Shown here piece by piece: positions 27,105 through 36,315 of a DNA stretch of 61,608 nucleotides. Source of the DNA: Burkholderia sp. BCC1644 (GTDB lineage Bacteria; Pseudomonadota; Gammaproteobacteria; Burkholderiales; Burkholderiaceae); NCBI RefSeq assembly GCF_902833225.1, contig NZ_CADFEI010000033.1:1-61608 (forward strand), in the 5' to 3' direction. Under the pieces are notes generated by a model. The model worked only from the letters and a program-made list of their open reading frames with translations. It was not told the DNA's origin and did not search any database. The number at the start of each line of letters is the position of its first letter. Positions within the stretch are counted from its first letter, which is position 1. The position numbers and the translations under genes are program-made.

Positions 27105-28546
27105 CGTGCCTGCTCCGCGCCGCCGTACAGGCTGCGGAAATGCGCCTCGATCTCCTCGAGGCTGCGCCCCCTCGTTTCGGGCAGGTTGCGCCAGATGAAC
27201 GCAATCGACACCATGCCGATGACAAAGAATACGAAGAACGTGCTTGAAATGCCGACATAGGCGACCAGCGACGGGAAGCTCAGCCCGAGCACGAAATTGA
27301 CCATCCACAGCACGCAACCGGCTACGCCCACTGCGAAGCCGCGAATATGCAGCGGAAACAGTTCGGCCAGCAACACCCAGCATACCGGTGCGATCAGCGC
27401 CTGCATGAAGCCGAGGAAACACGCCATGGCGACCAGAATCAGGCACGCACGCAGGAACGATACCGGCAGGAACTGGGAGAACAGGCCGATCATCAGCAAG
27501 GATAGCGTCGTACCGCTCAGTCCGAGCAGGAACATCGGTCGGCGACCGATCTTGCCGAGCACCTGGATGCCGACCAAGGTCGCCACGACCGAGATCACCC
27601 CGTTCGCCACATTGCCGATCAGTGCCGTCTCCCGTCCAAAGCCGGAATTCGTCAGGATCTGCGTACCGTAGAACATGATCGAATTTACTCCGGTCGCCTG
27701 CATGACGATGGCAATCCCGATCCCGACCCAGAAGACATGGCGGACCCAGGGCGCCGACAAGCCCGGCCCGGTGCGAAGGGCCGGATGGGCGTGGCGGTGC
27801 TCGGCGTTGCGAATCGAATCGAACTCCTGCTGAGCTGACTGGAAGTCGCGCACCTGCTGCAATACTTTCCAAGCCGCGTGCAGTTTGCCCTTCGAGGCTA
27901 GCCAGCGCGGGCTTTCCGGCATCACCAGCATGCCGAACCACAGCCCGACCGCCGGCAACGTCGCGACGGCCAGCATCCAGCGCCAGATGCCATGGTCGCT
28001 ACCCCACAGGCTGCCCATCGTCGCATTGACGATGAATGCGATCATTTGGCCGGAGACGATCATCAGCTCGTTTTGCGTGATGATCTGCCCACGACGATGC
28101 ACGGGCGCCAGTTCGGCCAGGTAGGTCGGTACGCAGATCGATGCCCCCCCCACCGCGATGCCCAGCACGAATCGCGCGGCAATCAGCATCGAAACGGTCG
28201 GGGCGAAGGTACATGACAACGCGCCCCCAAGGAACAGGACCGCCAGGATCATGATGCTCATCCGGCGCCCGTAGCGGTCCGCTACCAGGCCCGAAGCCAC
28301 CGAGCCGATCACGGCGCCGAGCAGCAGAGAACTGGTCACGAGCCCCTCGGTCAGCGGCGTGAGCCCGAGATCCTGGGTCATGTACGCCAGCGCGCCATTG
28401 ATGACCCCAGTGTCATAGCCGAACAGCAGGCCACCGAGAGTCGCGATCATTGCGATGAACCGCATCGACCGGCGCGCCTGAAGGGGCTGAGCCGCCGCGG
28501 ACTGAGTGGGTTCGCCGGACGTGAGCGGCTCACAGACTTCCTGCAT
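27101..28546 (-). CDS. MFS sugar/inositol:proton symporter (IolT-like)
   Basis: 481 aa from the ATG at 28546, which has GGAG six bases upstream. ATGs at 28558 and 28561 are less well placed. It is a sugar-porter family protein with twelve expected spans. GGLLFGYDTGVINGAL marks TM1, and DRYGRRMS, PESPRWLASKGK and PETRGRSLEEIE are all canonical. IolT-type members carry myo-inositol with protons. It gives the locus a second uptake route beside the ABC importer. The variant operator TGACCATTTTTGGTCA lies about 350 bp upstream. The stop overlaps the LacI gene start. Confidence 0.92.
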   Translation of the reverse strand: MQEVCEPLTSGEPTQSAAAQPLQARRSMRFIAMIATLGGLLFGYDTGVINGALAYMTQDLGLTPLTEGLVTSSLLLGAVIGSVASGLVADRYGRRMSIMILAVLFLGGALSCTFAPTVSMLIAARFVLGIAVGGASICVPTYLAELAPVHRRGQIITQNELMIVSGQMIAFIVNATMGSLWGSDHGIWRWMLAVATLPAVGLWFGMLVMPESPRWLASKGKLHAAWKVLQQVRDFQSAQQEFDSIRNAEHRHAHPALRTGPGLSAPWVRHVFWVGIGIAIVMQATGVNSIMFYGTQILTNSGFGRETALIGNVANGVISVVATLVGIQVLGKIGRRPMFLLGLSGTTLSLLMIGLFSQFLPVSFLRACLILVAMACFLGFMQALIAPVCWVLLAELFPLHIRGFAVGVAGCVLWMVNFVLGLSFPSLVAYVGISSTFFVFFVIGMVSIAFIWRNLPETRGRSLEEIEAHFRSLYGGAEQAR

Positions 28547-28891
28547 CAGTGTCTCCATCATTTATATGATTCATCGACTCGGCTTGCCTGCGATCACTGC
28601 CTGCGCCGCAGGTCGAGGGGGCCGTAATACACCGCAAGAATGCGACAACATCCGCGTCGATCCGATCGTTCGCGCGGATCACTGCCGGGCATCGCGCCGG
28701 AAGCTAATTGTGTGCTCGATCGATACTCGGGCGGCAGGCTCGATGTCGCGAATTGACGCGCGCACAATCTCTATCCTATGCGTTGCCGGGTAAAATCATC
28801 CAATGTTTGGCCATGCGATGCAAATGCTGCACGATCACTGCTTGACTGGCTCAAAAGTAGACAAAGCGGGATGAGTGTGCAACGCGAACGT

Positions 28892-28907
28892 TGACCATTT
28901 TTGGTCA
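28892..28907. promoter_or_regulatory. Operator copy 3, upstream of the MFS-LacI pair
   Basis: TGACCATTTTTGGTCA shares 14 of 16 bases with the copies at 19.9 kb; only positions inside the AT-rich centre differ. It implies shared control of the MFS-LacI pair and the divergent iol operons. Confidence 0.65.
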
Positions 28908-29110
28908 AGTCTCCGGCGACCGATCTATCTGTTAGCTGGACCATGCCGCAACGTGTAGCATACGGTTTGCTTCGCGCTGCCCCCCCAATTCCACCAATCA
29001 GAACCCAAACACGCGCGGGACCACCGTCGCGTAAGTGAAAATAGGGGATTGATCGAGGATGTCGCTCCGCTTGGAAAGCCCATCTAAAGTCCAAGCAATC
29101 TCTTATAATT

Positions 29111-29155
29111 GAATTGAATTGAATTGAATTGCAATGCAATGCAATGCATCGCAAT
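29111..29155. repeat. Tandem pentanucleotide repeats
   Basis: Four GAATT units (29111-29130), then three GCAAT units (29131-29145), GCATC and one more GCAAT. The two unit types differ by point changes, as expected from slippage followed by drift. Confidence 0.8.
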
Positions 29156-29704
29156 GCACCAAACATTATTGTCTACGCAATTTTAATACTCATCCCGTAT
29201 ATTCCGATTATTTCTTATAACCTCTTCGCAACCACAAGTTGCCACTGCGACACACGGCTTGCAAGTTGGCCAATGAACTGCCGCGAGATTCGATTCTGCC
29301 TGGCGCTCCACAATGCTTTTATCTGGGTACTATCGTCGCTAGAATTGAGCGCAGCCTGCGAGATTCTTGACGGAATACGATGGACCGAAAAGCCGCCTTG
29401 TCAAAGCGGCGGCAAGCTTGATCTGGCTACGACCCTGCACATTAAAGCACTGTGCGTCTCGGATGTGCTCTACCACTCCCGAGCATTATCAAACTGTTTT
29501 CCAGTACTATGGCCAAATCAGTTCCAACATCGCGACGACCACGCTGCCCTAAGTCGCTGGGTAACGCTTCGCGAATATCGGGCATCCGGCGGCCTTTTCC
29601 TCAAAGTTTCTAACGCTCCAGTCGCGCTTAAACGAACCCGTGTATCTCGAGTGACTATGCTCGATGCGGGGAAATAATACGGCTACTTCATCGGGAAACG
29701 CCGT

Positions 29705-30664
29705 TCATTGCGCGACGCTGCGTCCGAGTGTTGACGCCTTCTTGAAGAGTAGGAAACTCATTGTCAATAGCGCACTGCCCATGCCGACAGCAAGCGGGAA
29801 ACGCCAGTCGACTTGAGGCATGACTTGCGGTAGGAGCCCTACGGCAAGTGCGGGGATTGCATGGAGGCGGGTCATACGTAGCATTACAATGCCGAATAGT
29901 GTAGCCAGCAACGTCGAGATGACGCCCGGACCAAAAGTCGCCAGCGCTGCGACGCCGACTACCGCTGCGAGCGTACACACCGCCGGCAACAATGCGGGCC
30001 GCTGCGCCCAGGGACAGACGTTCGCATGCGCGAACATTTCGAAGGCGATGACGACGAGCGGCGGGAAGAGCAACATCTTCATTCCGGTCGCTTTTGAAAG
30101 AAGGTATGTTGTGCTGAGGAATAGTGCGAAGAACGGTGCCCACACAAATTGGTCGGGTAATGCTTCAAGTTCGTTTTTGAGCTGATCGTCGACGCTCGGC
30201 GCCAAATGTGATGCTGCGGTGTCGAAGACGATCCGATAGACTGCAGCCAGCACGGCGAGCATCCCAGTGCCGATCAGGATCGAGATCGGATACCACCAGC
30301 TTCTCTCGCCGAGCGACAGCGCGAGAATGCAGGACGAGATTGCAGGTGCAACGGGCGAGCGCATAACCCTCAGGATTGCGATCGCTCCCACGATGCAAAT
30401 CGCAATCGATGCCGCAGAATACGGCAAATGACGGCTGACAAACACACCCAGCATGGCAGTCACCGCCGGAGTGAGCGTAAGCATCAAGGGGGCGCGGGCC
30501 CAAGTGCCATGCGGCCGAACGAATACGTCATAGGACAGCGCGGCAAGCTCGGGAAAAAGGAGAGAAGCCATACCGGCCGCCGAGGCAACTTCGGCGACTC
30601 CGCCCATGAAACAGAGCGTGATGAGCACGGCTGAGATTGCGAGGCGTGATTCGGAATTTCTCAT
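29705..30664 (-). CDS. HPP-family integral membrane protein
   Basis: 319 aa with about eight hydrophobic segments. These begin with a signal-like first span (ISAVLITLCFMGGVAEVASA) and include FVWAPFFALFLSTTYLL, FPPLVVIAFEMFAHA and PALAVGLLPQVMP. The repeated phrases LLFPELAALSYDVF and VIAFEMFAH are typical of the HPP family. Some plant and cyanobacterial members move nitrite, but the bacterial substrate is unknown. A second, broken copy lies at 60.0-61.0 kb. The nitrogen-compound genes between the two (nitrilase, cyanase) make a nitrogen-anion transport role conceivable (inference). Confidence 0.78.
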   Translation of the reverse strand: MRNSESRLAISAVLITLCFMGGVAEVASAAGMASLLFPELAALSYDVFVRPHGTWARAPLMLTLTPAVTAMLGVFVSRHLPYSAASIAICIVGAIAILRVMRSPVAPAISSCILALSLGERSWWYPISILIGTGMLAVLAAVYRIVFDTAASHLAPSVDDQLKNELEALPDQFVWAPFFALFLSTTYLLSKATGMKMLLFPPLVVIAFEMFAHANVCPWAQRPALLPAVCTLAAVVGVAALATFGPGVISTLLATLFGIVMLRMTRLHAIPALAVGLLPQVMPQVDWRFPLAVGMGSALLTMSFLLFKKASTLGRSVAQ

Positions 30665-31501
30665 AAGCAGGACCTATATGCAGTGGACAGCGGACGCAGC
30701 GTCGAAACACACTAAACCTTCCCACCGTGGGAAGGTCAACCGAATTGGTCAAGTTTCGCGGCGGCGCGACCCGCATTGGTCACCTGTGAGCGTGGAGCCC
30801 ATTCAGTCTTGACGTTGTGAGTTTCCGGTTTCGCCAACGATCGGAAGGCATGCAGTGCATGTGTATCATTGCCAGCGTGCAGTGGAGTTGTCCCATTAAC
30901 TCAGGACACGCGGACGCCGTTAGATTGATGGCACCGCAGCCCGCCTGAACTCGCGAGGCGAGCGGTATTTCCCATTCACCACCTGAGTACGCGCCGGCGA
31001 ACAGATAGTTTCGGCGCATATGCCAACGTTGGCATAATCGCAAAAATTGGCTGTTCGCAGGATAGCCGCGTGTGGGTCAGCGCGCGGCCACCATCATGAG
31101 TTTGAACAGTTCCACGCAACTGAACGGACTCGATCCAGGGGCCCATCGGAAGGACGTCTTGACAAGCTTGCCGCCACACAAGGTCAGCGACATCGACGCG
31201 TAACTGCCACATCGCTGCGCGCCTCTCCCGACCACCGCTTAAACTCGCTCGGCCAGACGAGTTGGCTGCCCGCCTCCGTTCGACATACGCGTGAACACTG
31301 CCAACTCGCTTCTTGTCAGTGTCCTCTTGGGAAGCACAGCGTAGTCATGGGTGGCATCGTGTCGTCCTTCAAATATGACGATAGCGTACTCGCAATGACA
31401 TCGTGCCACCGCCGCGGTCTGTTGGATCCGCCAATTCGACCCGGAGCACACAAATAGCAATGCGAGCGCCGAATATAGAAGTTCGCGTGCCCGATGATCA
31501 A
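30665..31501. other. Non-coding stretch
   Basis: 837 bp without a supported gene. Several short frames exist on both strands without recognisable motifs or start signals. It may be decayed coding DNA. The base composition resembles the flanking accessory genes. Confidence 0.45.
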
Positions 31502-31885
31502 TTAAGGTCTTGCCGAATGCCAGGCGTTGTTGAGAAGGCCGTCTCCTGTCATATCACCGGGCCTGGCGTCCTTTGCCCAGTAGTACAGCGGACGTCCCAT
31601 ATAAGCCCATTGCTTGCCACCATCGTCGCGGACGATCACACTCCAGGGACCAAATGGCGCATCACTAGTGGACACGATCAGCGGCGGCCAGTTCTTGGAA
31701 CACAGGCCATTGCACATGCTCTTGCCCGAACCAGCCGAGTCTTTGTCGAAGACGTAGAGCGTCATACGGTTCGGGCCGACCAGAACGCCGTTCATGCTAG
31801 TGGCAGGTTCAGAAGTAACTGACGCTGTCGTACAAGCTGCCAGCAGTACGATGGAAAGAAGTACGAGGGAAGCGGTGCGGGTCAT
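31502..31885 (-). CDS. Secreted-repeat lipoprotein (COG4315 / Lipoprotein_15 type)
   Basis: 127 aa from the ATG at 31885, with AAGGAGA upstream. The signal peptide MTRTASLVLLSIVLLAAC ends in a lipobox with Cys18. The mature part carries the family pattern MTLYVFDKDSAGSGKSMCNG, CSKNWPPL, then WAYMGRPLYYWAKDARPGD. These small envelope lipoproteins are common in proteobacteria and have no known reaction. The gene follows a BON-domain gene by 62 bp, so both are probably co-transcribed envelope proteins. Confidence 0.88.
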   Translation of the reverse strand: MTRTASLVLLSIVLLAACTTASVTSEPATSMNGVLVGPNRMTLYVFDKDSAGSGKSMCNGLCSKNWPPLIVSTSDAPFGPWSVIVRDDGGKQWAYMGRPLYYWAKDARPGDMTGDGLLNNAWHSARP

Positions 31886-31947
31886 GTTGTCTCTCCTTAG
31901 GCGGTCGGATGCAGAATAGCTCTGAGGTTGATTCCATTGCTTGCGGA

Positions 31948-32331
31948 TCAATGCACATTTTCGCGCACCATCAGCTTGCTCGTCACCGACTTGACTCCCG
32001 GCACCTTTTCCGCCGCCATCATTGCCTGATTCTCCTGCTGTTGATCATCAATGAAACCGGCGAGTGTAACCTGACCCGTCGCAGCAATACCAAACACAAC
32101 GATTTCAGTACCCGCCAGTCCCTTTGTCTTAAAGATCGCCTGACGCACTTTCTTTGAGAACTGCCGGTTCGCTGCGCGCTCGATCTTCTTCGACGCGTGC
32201 GACCATGACGCAGCCGTTGCCGACATGCCGCTGACCTTCGTGGCCGGTTCGGCTGTCTGACTTTGCGCGTGCGCGCCCAGTGAAAATACCGCAGCCACGA
32301 CGTACATCATCATTCTGTAACTCGTCTTCAT
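31948..32331 (-). CDS. BON-domain periplasmic protein
   Basis: 127 aa with a signal peptide ending LGAHAQSQ. A single BON domain follows (QAIFKTKGLAGTEIVVFGIA, GQVTLAGFIDDQQQ, AMMAAEKVPGVKSVTSKLMV), with the central conserved Gly and the closing VxxVxxxL pattern. BON domains bind membranes or other envelope components and often appear in osmotic-stress proteins (OsmY type, which has two). GAGGGAA lies seven bases upstream of the ATG. It precedes the small lipoprotein gene and may share its promoter. Confidence 0.85.
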   Translation of the reverse strand: MKTSYRMMMYVVAAVFSLGAHAQSQTAEPATKVSGMSATAASWSHASKKIERAANRQFSKKVRQAIFKTKGLAGTEIVVFGIAATGQVTLAGFIDDQQQENQAMMAAEKVPGVKSVTSKLMVRENVH

Positions 32332-32479
32332 GGATTCCCTCTCATTGGCAATGAATGCTCGAATGTTGCTGGATATGTCAGCGCGACGTCCACCGTCCCC
32401 TATTAGCTGGATTGCGATTTCAGTTACACTAACTTCTTCTCAGCGGTCGCCGTTCCCGGCGACCATCAATAGAAACTTC

Positions 32480-34627
32480 TTACTTCCGACAACGATGCGT
32501 GTACCTGCATTCAACAATCGTCGGCAACTCAACCGGCTCGCCACGATCAATCGACAAAGCTAGTCTTACATACTGCGCTTCCGACCACGCAAGCGGCGTA
32601 GCGGAAGTGCTGCCAGTCCCAGGCACAAATCCAGGCTGGCCAGACGGAGCATTGAAATCCCATACCTGTTCAGGAATCATCAGGCCGTCATTCGCCGCAG
32701 CCCCCATCGCAGCAAGTTGCAAGCGCGCACCATTGGCGTCATTTGCGAGGAGATCATATTCGCCACGCTCACCGGCGAATATGGGCCAGATCCGACCGAT
32801 TGTCATCTGACTCCCCGCAGCAAAGGCCATACCGTTAAATTCGCTTCCATCCCGTTGTTCTCCATAACCATCAAAGTTATAGCGATGCCAGAACTTGCCG
32901 TTCGGCGTCTCCACACCGAGCTGGCCATCAACGACCGTCAGCGTATTCCTGATAATCGGATCGTCTGCGCGCTTCACACCAAGCCGTACCAGCTCGAGAA
33001 AGCTCGGATCGACAACTGCCCGTTGGTCGACATTACTAGGCCCACTGTTTCTGACGTCATATGCCGTGCTGGCGTCAGGCTTTCCGTCCTTGGTCAAGCG
33101 CAAGTAGTACGGTCGAACGGAATACGGGCCGGAATGTGTGACCGTCCACGACTCGACACTCCGCTGCCATGTGTCGGCCAGCGTCGCATAGGTGTTCGTC
33201 GATGCTGCGTCGCCATTTTTTCGCGCGATATCGGAAGCACAAGTAAGCGCCGCGATCTCGGCTGCGATCGTTGCCGGCGAATACCCGCTCTGCTCCTCCC
33301 AGCGTTCCTGTTGGGTGGTAGGCCCATATGCGACAATGAAGTCGGCAGCCTTCTTTACGTGATTGAGATATGTCGCGTTGTCGAATCGGCCAAGTTGCCA
33401 AGCAAGGATGATCGGGAACGCGACCTGGTCAACTTGCAGGCCGGTCCAGCGCGGCGTTCCATCAACCTGAGAATTTTGTGGAAATGAACCGTCTGCCTTT
33501 TGTTGCGAATTGAACAGCCACGTCATCGCACGCTCGGCTGCCCCCCGGTCGCCAGCAGCGAGCAACGAAGTAGCCATCTGGTAGAGATCGCGAGCCCAGA
33601 CTAGGTGATATGCGCCCGACTGATCTCGATGACCGAATACCCACGGCATAGAGGGCGAAGCGACGAAGGCGCCTCTGTAGGTCTTATCCTCGTGTGCAGC
33701 CAAGGCCATCAACGCTGAATTGTATACCTCGGGTTTATCTCGTACGCTTTCGGGAGTCGGTCTGAGCGATCGGAGGTAAGCGTCCCAGCCCTCAGCATAG
33801 GCCGCCGCGATCGGCGTAAAACCAACTGTGAGCGACTTCTGCGCATTCATTTCAGCCTGTGACGAAGTTTCGCCGAAACCGATCGCCAGTGTGATGTGCC
33901 TGTGCTTCACACCGTCGAGTACGGTCTGTCCGGTTTGTACGACGTTGCCCTGCGCGGCCGATGCGTAGGTCCAATCCATACGTAGATGGCCGCTCACATC
34001 CTGCCAGCCGTCACTCGTTCCTAGGTAACCATTCGAAGTACGCGTGAATCGCGGGCTCGCCGAGAAAGCGGTCGCAACATTGCCGTTGTTTGCCACGAGC
34101 ACGCCATCGAACGTTCCGCCGGCTGTGTTGGCCAGACTGTTACCCGGCCCCGGATTGAGCAACGCATACACTTGATAGGGGCGGCCGTCTAGTGACTCAA
34201 AATCTACGTCTACAAGCAATGTCGATCGGGACGGGTCCGTGGTGAACGTTTTCGTGAGGCGATACCGTCCGCTACTTGACAGCCCGATCTGGCGATAAGT
34301 GAGGCTATGCTGATTGACCAGTTCCGTCCGGTGCTGCGCACCAGTACTTTCGCGCTCCGCGAAGGTCCGACCGTCCGACACGACGAACTGCAGGTCGCGA
34401 ATGCTGGGAGTATCGAGGCGGGGGTAGTAGACTTCGTTGAGGCCGTCGCTTCCGATAGTGAACCAGACCTTGCTCTCAGTCGTAGTTGAGGTACCAAACC
34501 CGTGCTTGTTGGCGGGAGTCCATGCACCGACTACACCCGGTGCGCCAGGCGCAGCACTTTGAGCATGAGCTGCGTTCAATCCGAACAGCGCCCCGATTAA
34601 AGCGGCCGTAAAAATATGAACTCGCAT
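32480..34627 (-). CDS. Secreted GH15 glucoamylase/glucodextranase-like enzyme
   Basis: 715 aa from the ATG at 34627 (GGAG five bases upstream). The signal peptide MRVHIFTAALIGALFGLNAA ends HAQS. Residues about 25-290 form the glucodextranase N-terminal beta-sandwich (KVWFTIGSDGLNEVYYPRLD). The (alpha/alpha)6 GH15 domain follows. HLVWARDLYQMATSLL forms the substrate subsite, WEEQSGYSP at about 443-451 holds the general-acid Glu, and PEQVWD with Glu653 holds the base. It should cut glucose from the non-reducing ends of alpha-glucans, either alpha-1,4 or alpha-1,6 (dextran). Codon usage is AT-richer than in the inositol locus. The GH70-like enzyme lies nearby, so substrate and product may be linked. 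Confidence 0.9.
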   Translation of the reverse strand: MRVHIFTAALIGALFGLNAAHAQSAAPGAPGVVGAWTPANKHGFGTSTTTESKVWFTIGSDGLNEVYYPRLDTPSIRDLQFVVSDGRTFAERESTGAQHRTELVNQHSLTYRQIGLSSSGRYRLTKTFTTDPSRSTLLVDVDFESLDGRPYQVYALLNPGPGNSLANTAGGTFDGVLVANNGNVATAFSASPRFTRTSNGYLGTSDGWQDVSGHLRMDWTYASAAQGNVVQTGQTVLDGVKHRHITLAIGFGETSSQAEMNAQKSLTVGFTPIAAAYAEGWDAYLRSLRPTPESVRDKPEVYNSALMALAAHEDKTYRGAFVASPSMPWVFGHRDQSGAYHLVWARDLYQMATSLLAAGDRGAAERAMTWLFNSQQKADGSFPQNSQVDGTPRWTGLQVDQVAFPIILAWQLGRFDNATYLNHVKKAADFIVAYGPTTQQERWEEQSGYSPATIAAEIAALTCASDIARKNGDAASTNTYATLADTWQRSVESWTVTHSGPYSVRPYYLRLTKDGKPDASTAYDVRNSGPSNVDQRAVVDPSFLELVRLGVKRADDPIIRNTLTVVDGQLGVETPNGKFWHRYNFDGYGEQRDGSEFNGMAFAAGSQMTIGRIWPIFAGERGEYDLLANDANGARLQLAAMGAAANDGLMIPEQVWDFNAPSGQPGFVPGTGSTSATPLAWSEAQYVRLALSIDRGEPVELPTIVECRYTHRCRK

Positions 34628-34794
34628 AACCACTCCATGTTTCCAAGTTAAATGATTCGTGCAATACAACTCCCACAAAATCACCAAACAAACATTAGTA
34701 GTCCAAATTAAATACGTGCAACCAAATTTTGTTTTCCATAAATAAATGACTGATTGACCACCTCAAAAGATATTCAACACGCTGTCCCCTATGG

Positions 34795-35691
34795 TCAGCC
34801 ATCTGGCGGCGACGTGTTTCCTAGAATAGCCGCCGCGCACAGCACCGCGATCATGACAACAGCTTCCACAGTTAAGATCCTGTTGAAGTTCCTCTGAGCG
34901 CATCGGAACGATTCACTACCACTGGCAGCAGCCTTCAGGCGTGGTAGATATTTCGTTCTATTGAGGAATCCCAGTAACACTGAAAACGCGACCAAAGCGA
35001 GCTTGAATATCAGTACGCGACCATACCAAGAATCTCGCGATGGCAAACAGGACAAGCTTGAATTGCTTGCAGTGCAGTACGCCCCCGTCAGAACGACCAC
35101 ACCTAGCGCAATTGTCGCCAACTGTGACAGCCGCACGCAGAACATGCGACGGACGGCCACTGCTGACAATGAATTTCCCACTCCGTGCACAATGCGGGTC
35201 GCGAACGTCACACTGCCAGCCCACAACGCTGTTGCGAAAAGATGCGTCGCGTAAACCGCCTCACCTCGCGTGAAGTCACCAGCGTCAGCCGCATGGCTTG
35301 CGGCTGACTTGCCGGACGAGTAGATAATTGCCCCAGCAAGCGCGCCTAGCCACGCCAATCCCGTTGTTCGTGTGCCAGCGAGGATTGCAAGGATTACGCC
35401 GGAAAAGCATACGGCCCACGCGATACCATAATGAGATTGCGCCATCACAATAGCTATTTCCGGGCCCGCCTCACTAATTGGTTTGCCGCGCATCGCCGCG
35501 GACTGAAACCACAAGTTCAGAACGAGCGCCACTGCAAGGCTGCATAACGCCCCCATGCGCCATCGAGCCGGCTCCGTCTGCAACAACCGTCCCCATTGCC
35601 CAAGTAGCGCTTCGCAAGCAAGTGCTCCCAAAACAACCGCGAACAGCAGGTCTTGCACTACTGCGAAACCAATCTGTACGATGAGGTGCAT
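34795..35691 (-). CDS. copD: Copper resistance protein CopD-like membrane protein
   Basis: 298 aa with about eight hydrophobic segments. The CopD core spans YATHLFATALWAGSVTFA (conserved His) and VRLSQLATIALGVVVLTGAY, with WYGRVLIFKLALVAFSVLLG near the end, as in CopD/PcoD/YcnJ proteins. These take copper received from CopC through the inner membrane. The gene starts 5 bp after the CopC stop, so the two are co-translated. No copA, copB or copRS gene is nearby. The window offers no clear copper-regulator site. Confidence 0.88.
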   Translation of the reverse strand: MHLIVQIGFAVVQDLLFAVVLGALACEALLGQWGRLLQTEPARWRMGALCSLAVALVLNLWFQSAAMRGKPISEAGPEIAIVMAQSHYGIAWAVCFSGVILAILAGTRTTGLAWLGALAGAIIYSSGKSAASHAADAGDFTRGEAVYATHLFATALWAGSVTFATRIVHGVGNSLSAVAVRRMFCVRLSQLATIALGVVVLTGAYCTASNSSLSCLPSRDSWYGRVLIFKLALVAFSVLLGFLNRTKYLPRLKAAASGSESFRCAQRNFNRILTVEAVVMIAVLCAAAILGNTSPPDG

Positions 35692-35696
35692 AGCAT

Positions 35697-36059
35697 TTAC
35701 TTGACAGTGAACGTATATTGGCCTTGCCTATGGTGCCCATCAGCGGCTACTGCCACCCACATCACTGTGTACCTGCCCATTGCCAGAGGCTTCAGTTGTG
35801 CGGAGATGCGCTTCGGATTCGCAGAATCAACAACCGCTTGTCCGCTATTCATAGAAACCCCGTGGGCGTCCATCACCGTGACTGAACTAAAGGCCGGCTC
35901 AAGGCGCTCATCAAAATCAATAGTCACATCCTTGGTTCCCACGCTCACTGCTGCAGATCCAGACGGAAACTGATGGACTGGGTGGGTGTGCGCGTGGGCC
36001 AGGTGCGCACAAACAAGTGCGACTACCCCAACGAGGATGCGAACGACTAGAACGTTCAT
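35697..36059 (-). CDS. copC: Copper-binding periplasmic protein CopC
   Basis: 120 aa from the ATG at 36059. The frame is open 116 codons upstream, but only this start (or the ATG seven codons earlier) gives a proper signal peptide, MNVLVVRILVGVVALVCAHL. Predicted cleavage after AHA leaves His at position 1 (HTHPVHQFPSG), the N-terminal histidine brace known in CopC. Conserved DFDERLEPAFSSVTV and the C-terminal strand GRYTVMWVAVAADGHHRQG complete the fold. The extra His residues near both ends fit Cu(II) binding. It is paired with copD immediately downstream. The 256 bp between it and the GH70-like gene hold nothing I can support except an operator-like match at 36074. Confidence 0.88.
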   Translation of the reverse strand: MNVLVVRILVGVVALVCAHLAHAHTHPVHQFPSGSAAVSVGTKDVTIDFDERLEPAFSSVTVMDAHGVSMNSGQAVVDSANPKRISAQLKPLAMGRYTVMWVAVAADGHHRQGQYTFTVK

Positions 36060-36315
36060 AATGGAATTCTTCACGATCATAAATGGTCTACGGTAAGTTC
36101 GGAATTCAGCAAGCTGTCTCGGACCGCAACGCAATCGCGCCGGCGGCCAGTCTATGGTTGCATTTGTCAACTGGATTTCGTACTCGGGGAATAGAGACTT
36201 ATCCAGTTTCGTTGGCGTGACATCGTTGAGAAATAGGTGCGCGTTCTGATCAATCGAGCCAATCAGCACCCTCATCAGGCCTTGCCGCTGACAACATACG
36301 CAGCATGTAACTCGT

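Larger units (their letters stand above)
28562..29704. other. Non-coding stretch with operator and pentanucleotide repeats
   Basis: No supported gene in 1.1 kb. It contains the third operator copy (28892-28907) and a short tandem repeat block (29111-29155). A 182-codon plus-strand open frame at 29129-29677 begins inside the repeat block and has no recognisable motif. Base composition falls here, marking the boundary with the AT-richer accessory block. Confidence 0.5.

Noticed and set aside
27105..27941. Open-frame extension upstream of the LacI gene, suggesting a fusion
   Set aside because: It lies within the MFS gene in another frame. The LacI ATG overlaps the MFS stop by ATGA, and the HTH starts directly after it.
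29395..29490. tRNA-like segment on the minus strand (GTGGTAGAGCA with a weak T-arm-like GGGTCGTAGCC)
   Set aside because: The acceptor and anticodon stems do not pair, and the T-arm differs from GGTTCGA. At most a relic or chance match.
29129..29677. 182-codon open frame on the plus strand
   Set aside because: It begins inside tandem repeats and has no recognisable motif, ribosome binding site or codon pattern.
36074..36089. CGATCATAAATGGTCT, 13 of 16 match to the inositol operator
   Set aside because: It lies at the copC start, far from any inositol gene, and one palindrome arm is damaged. Probably coincidence.
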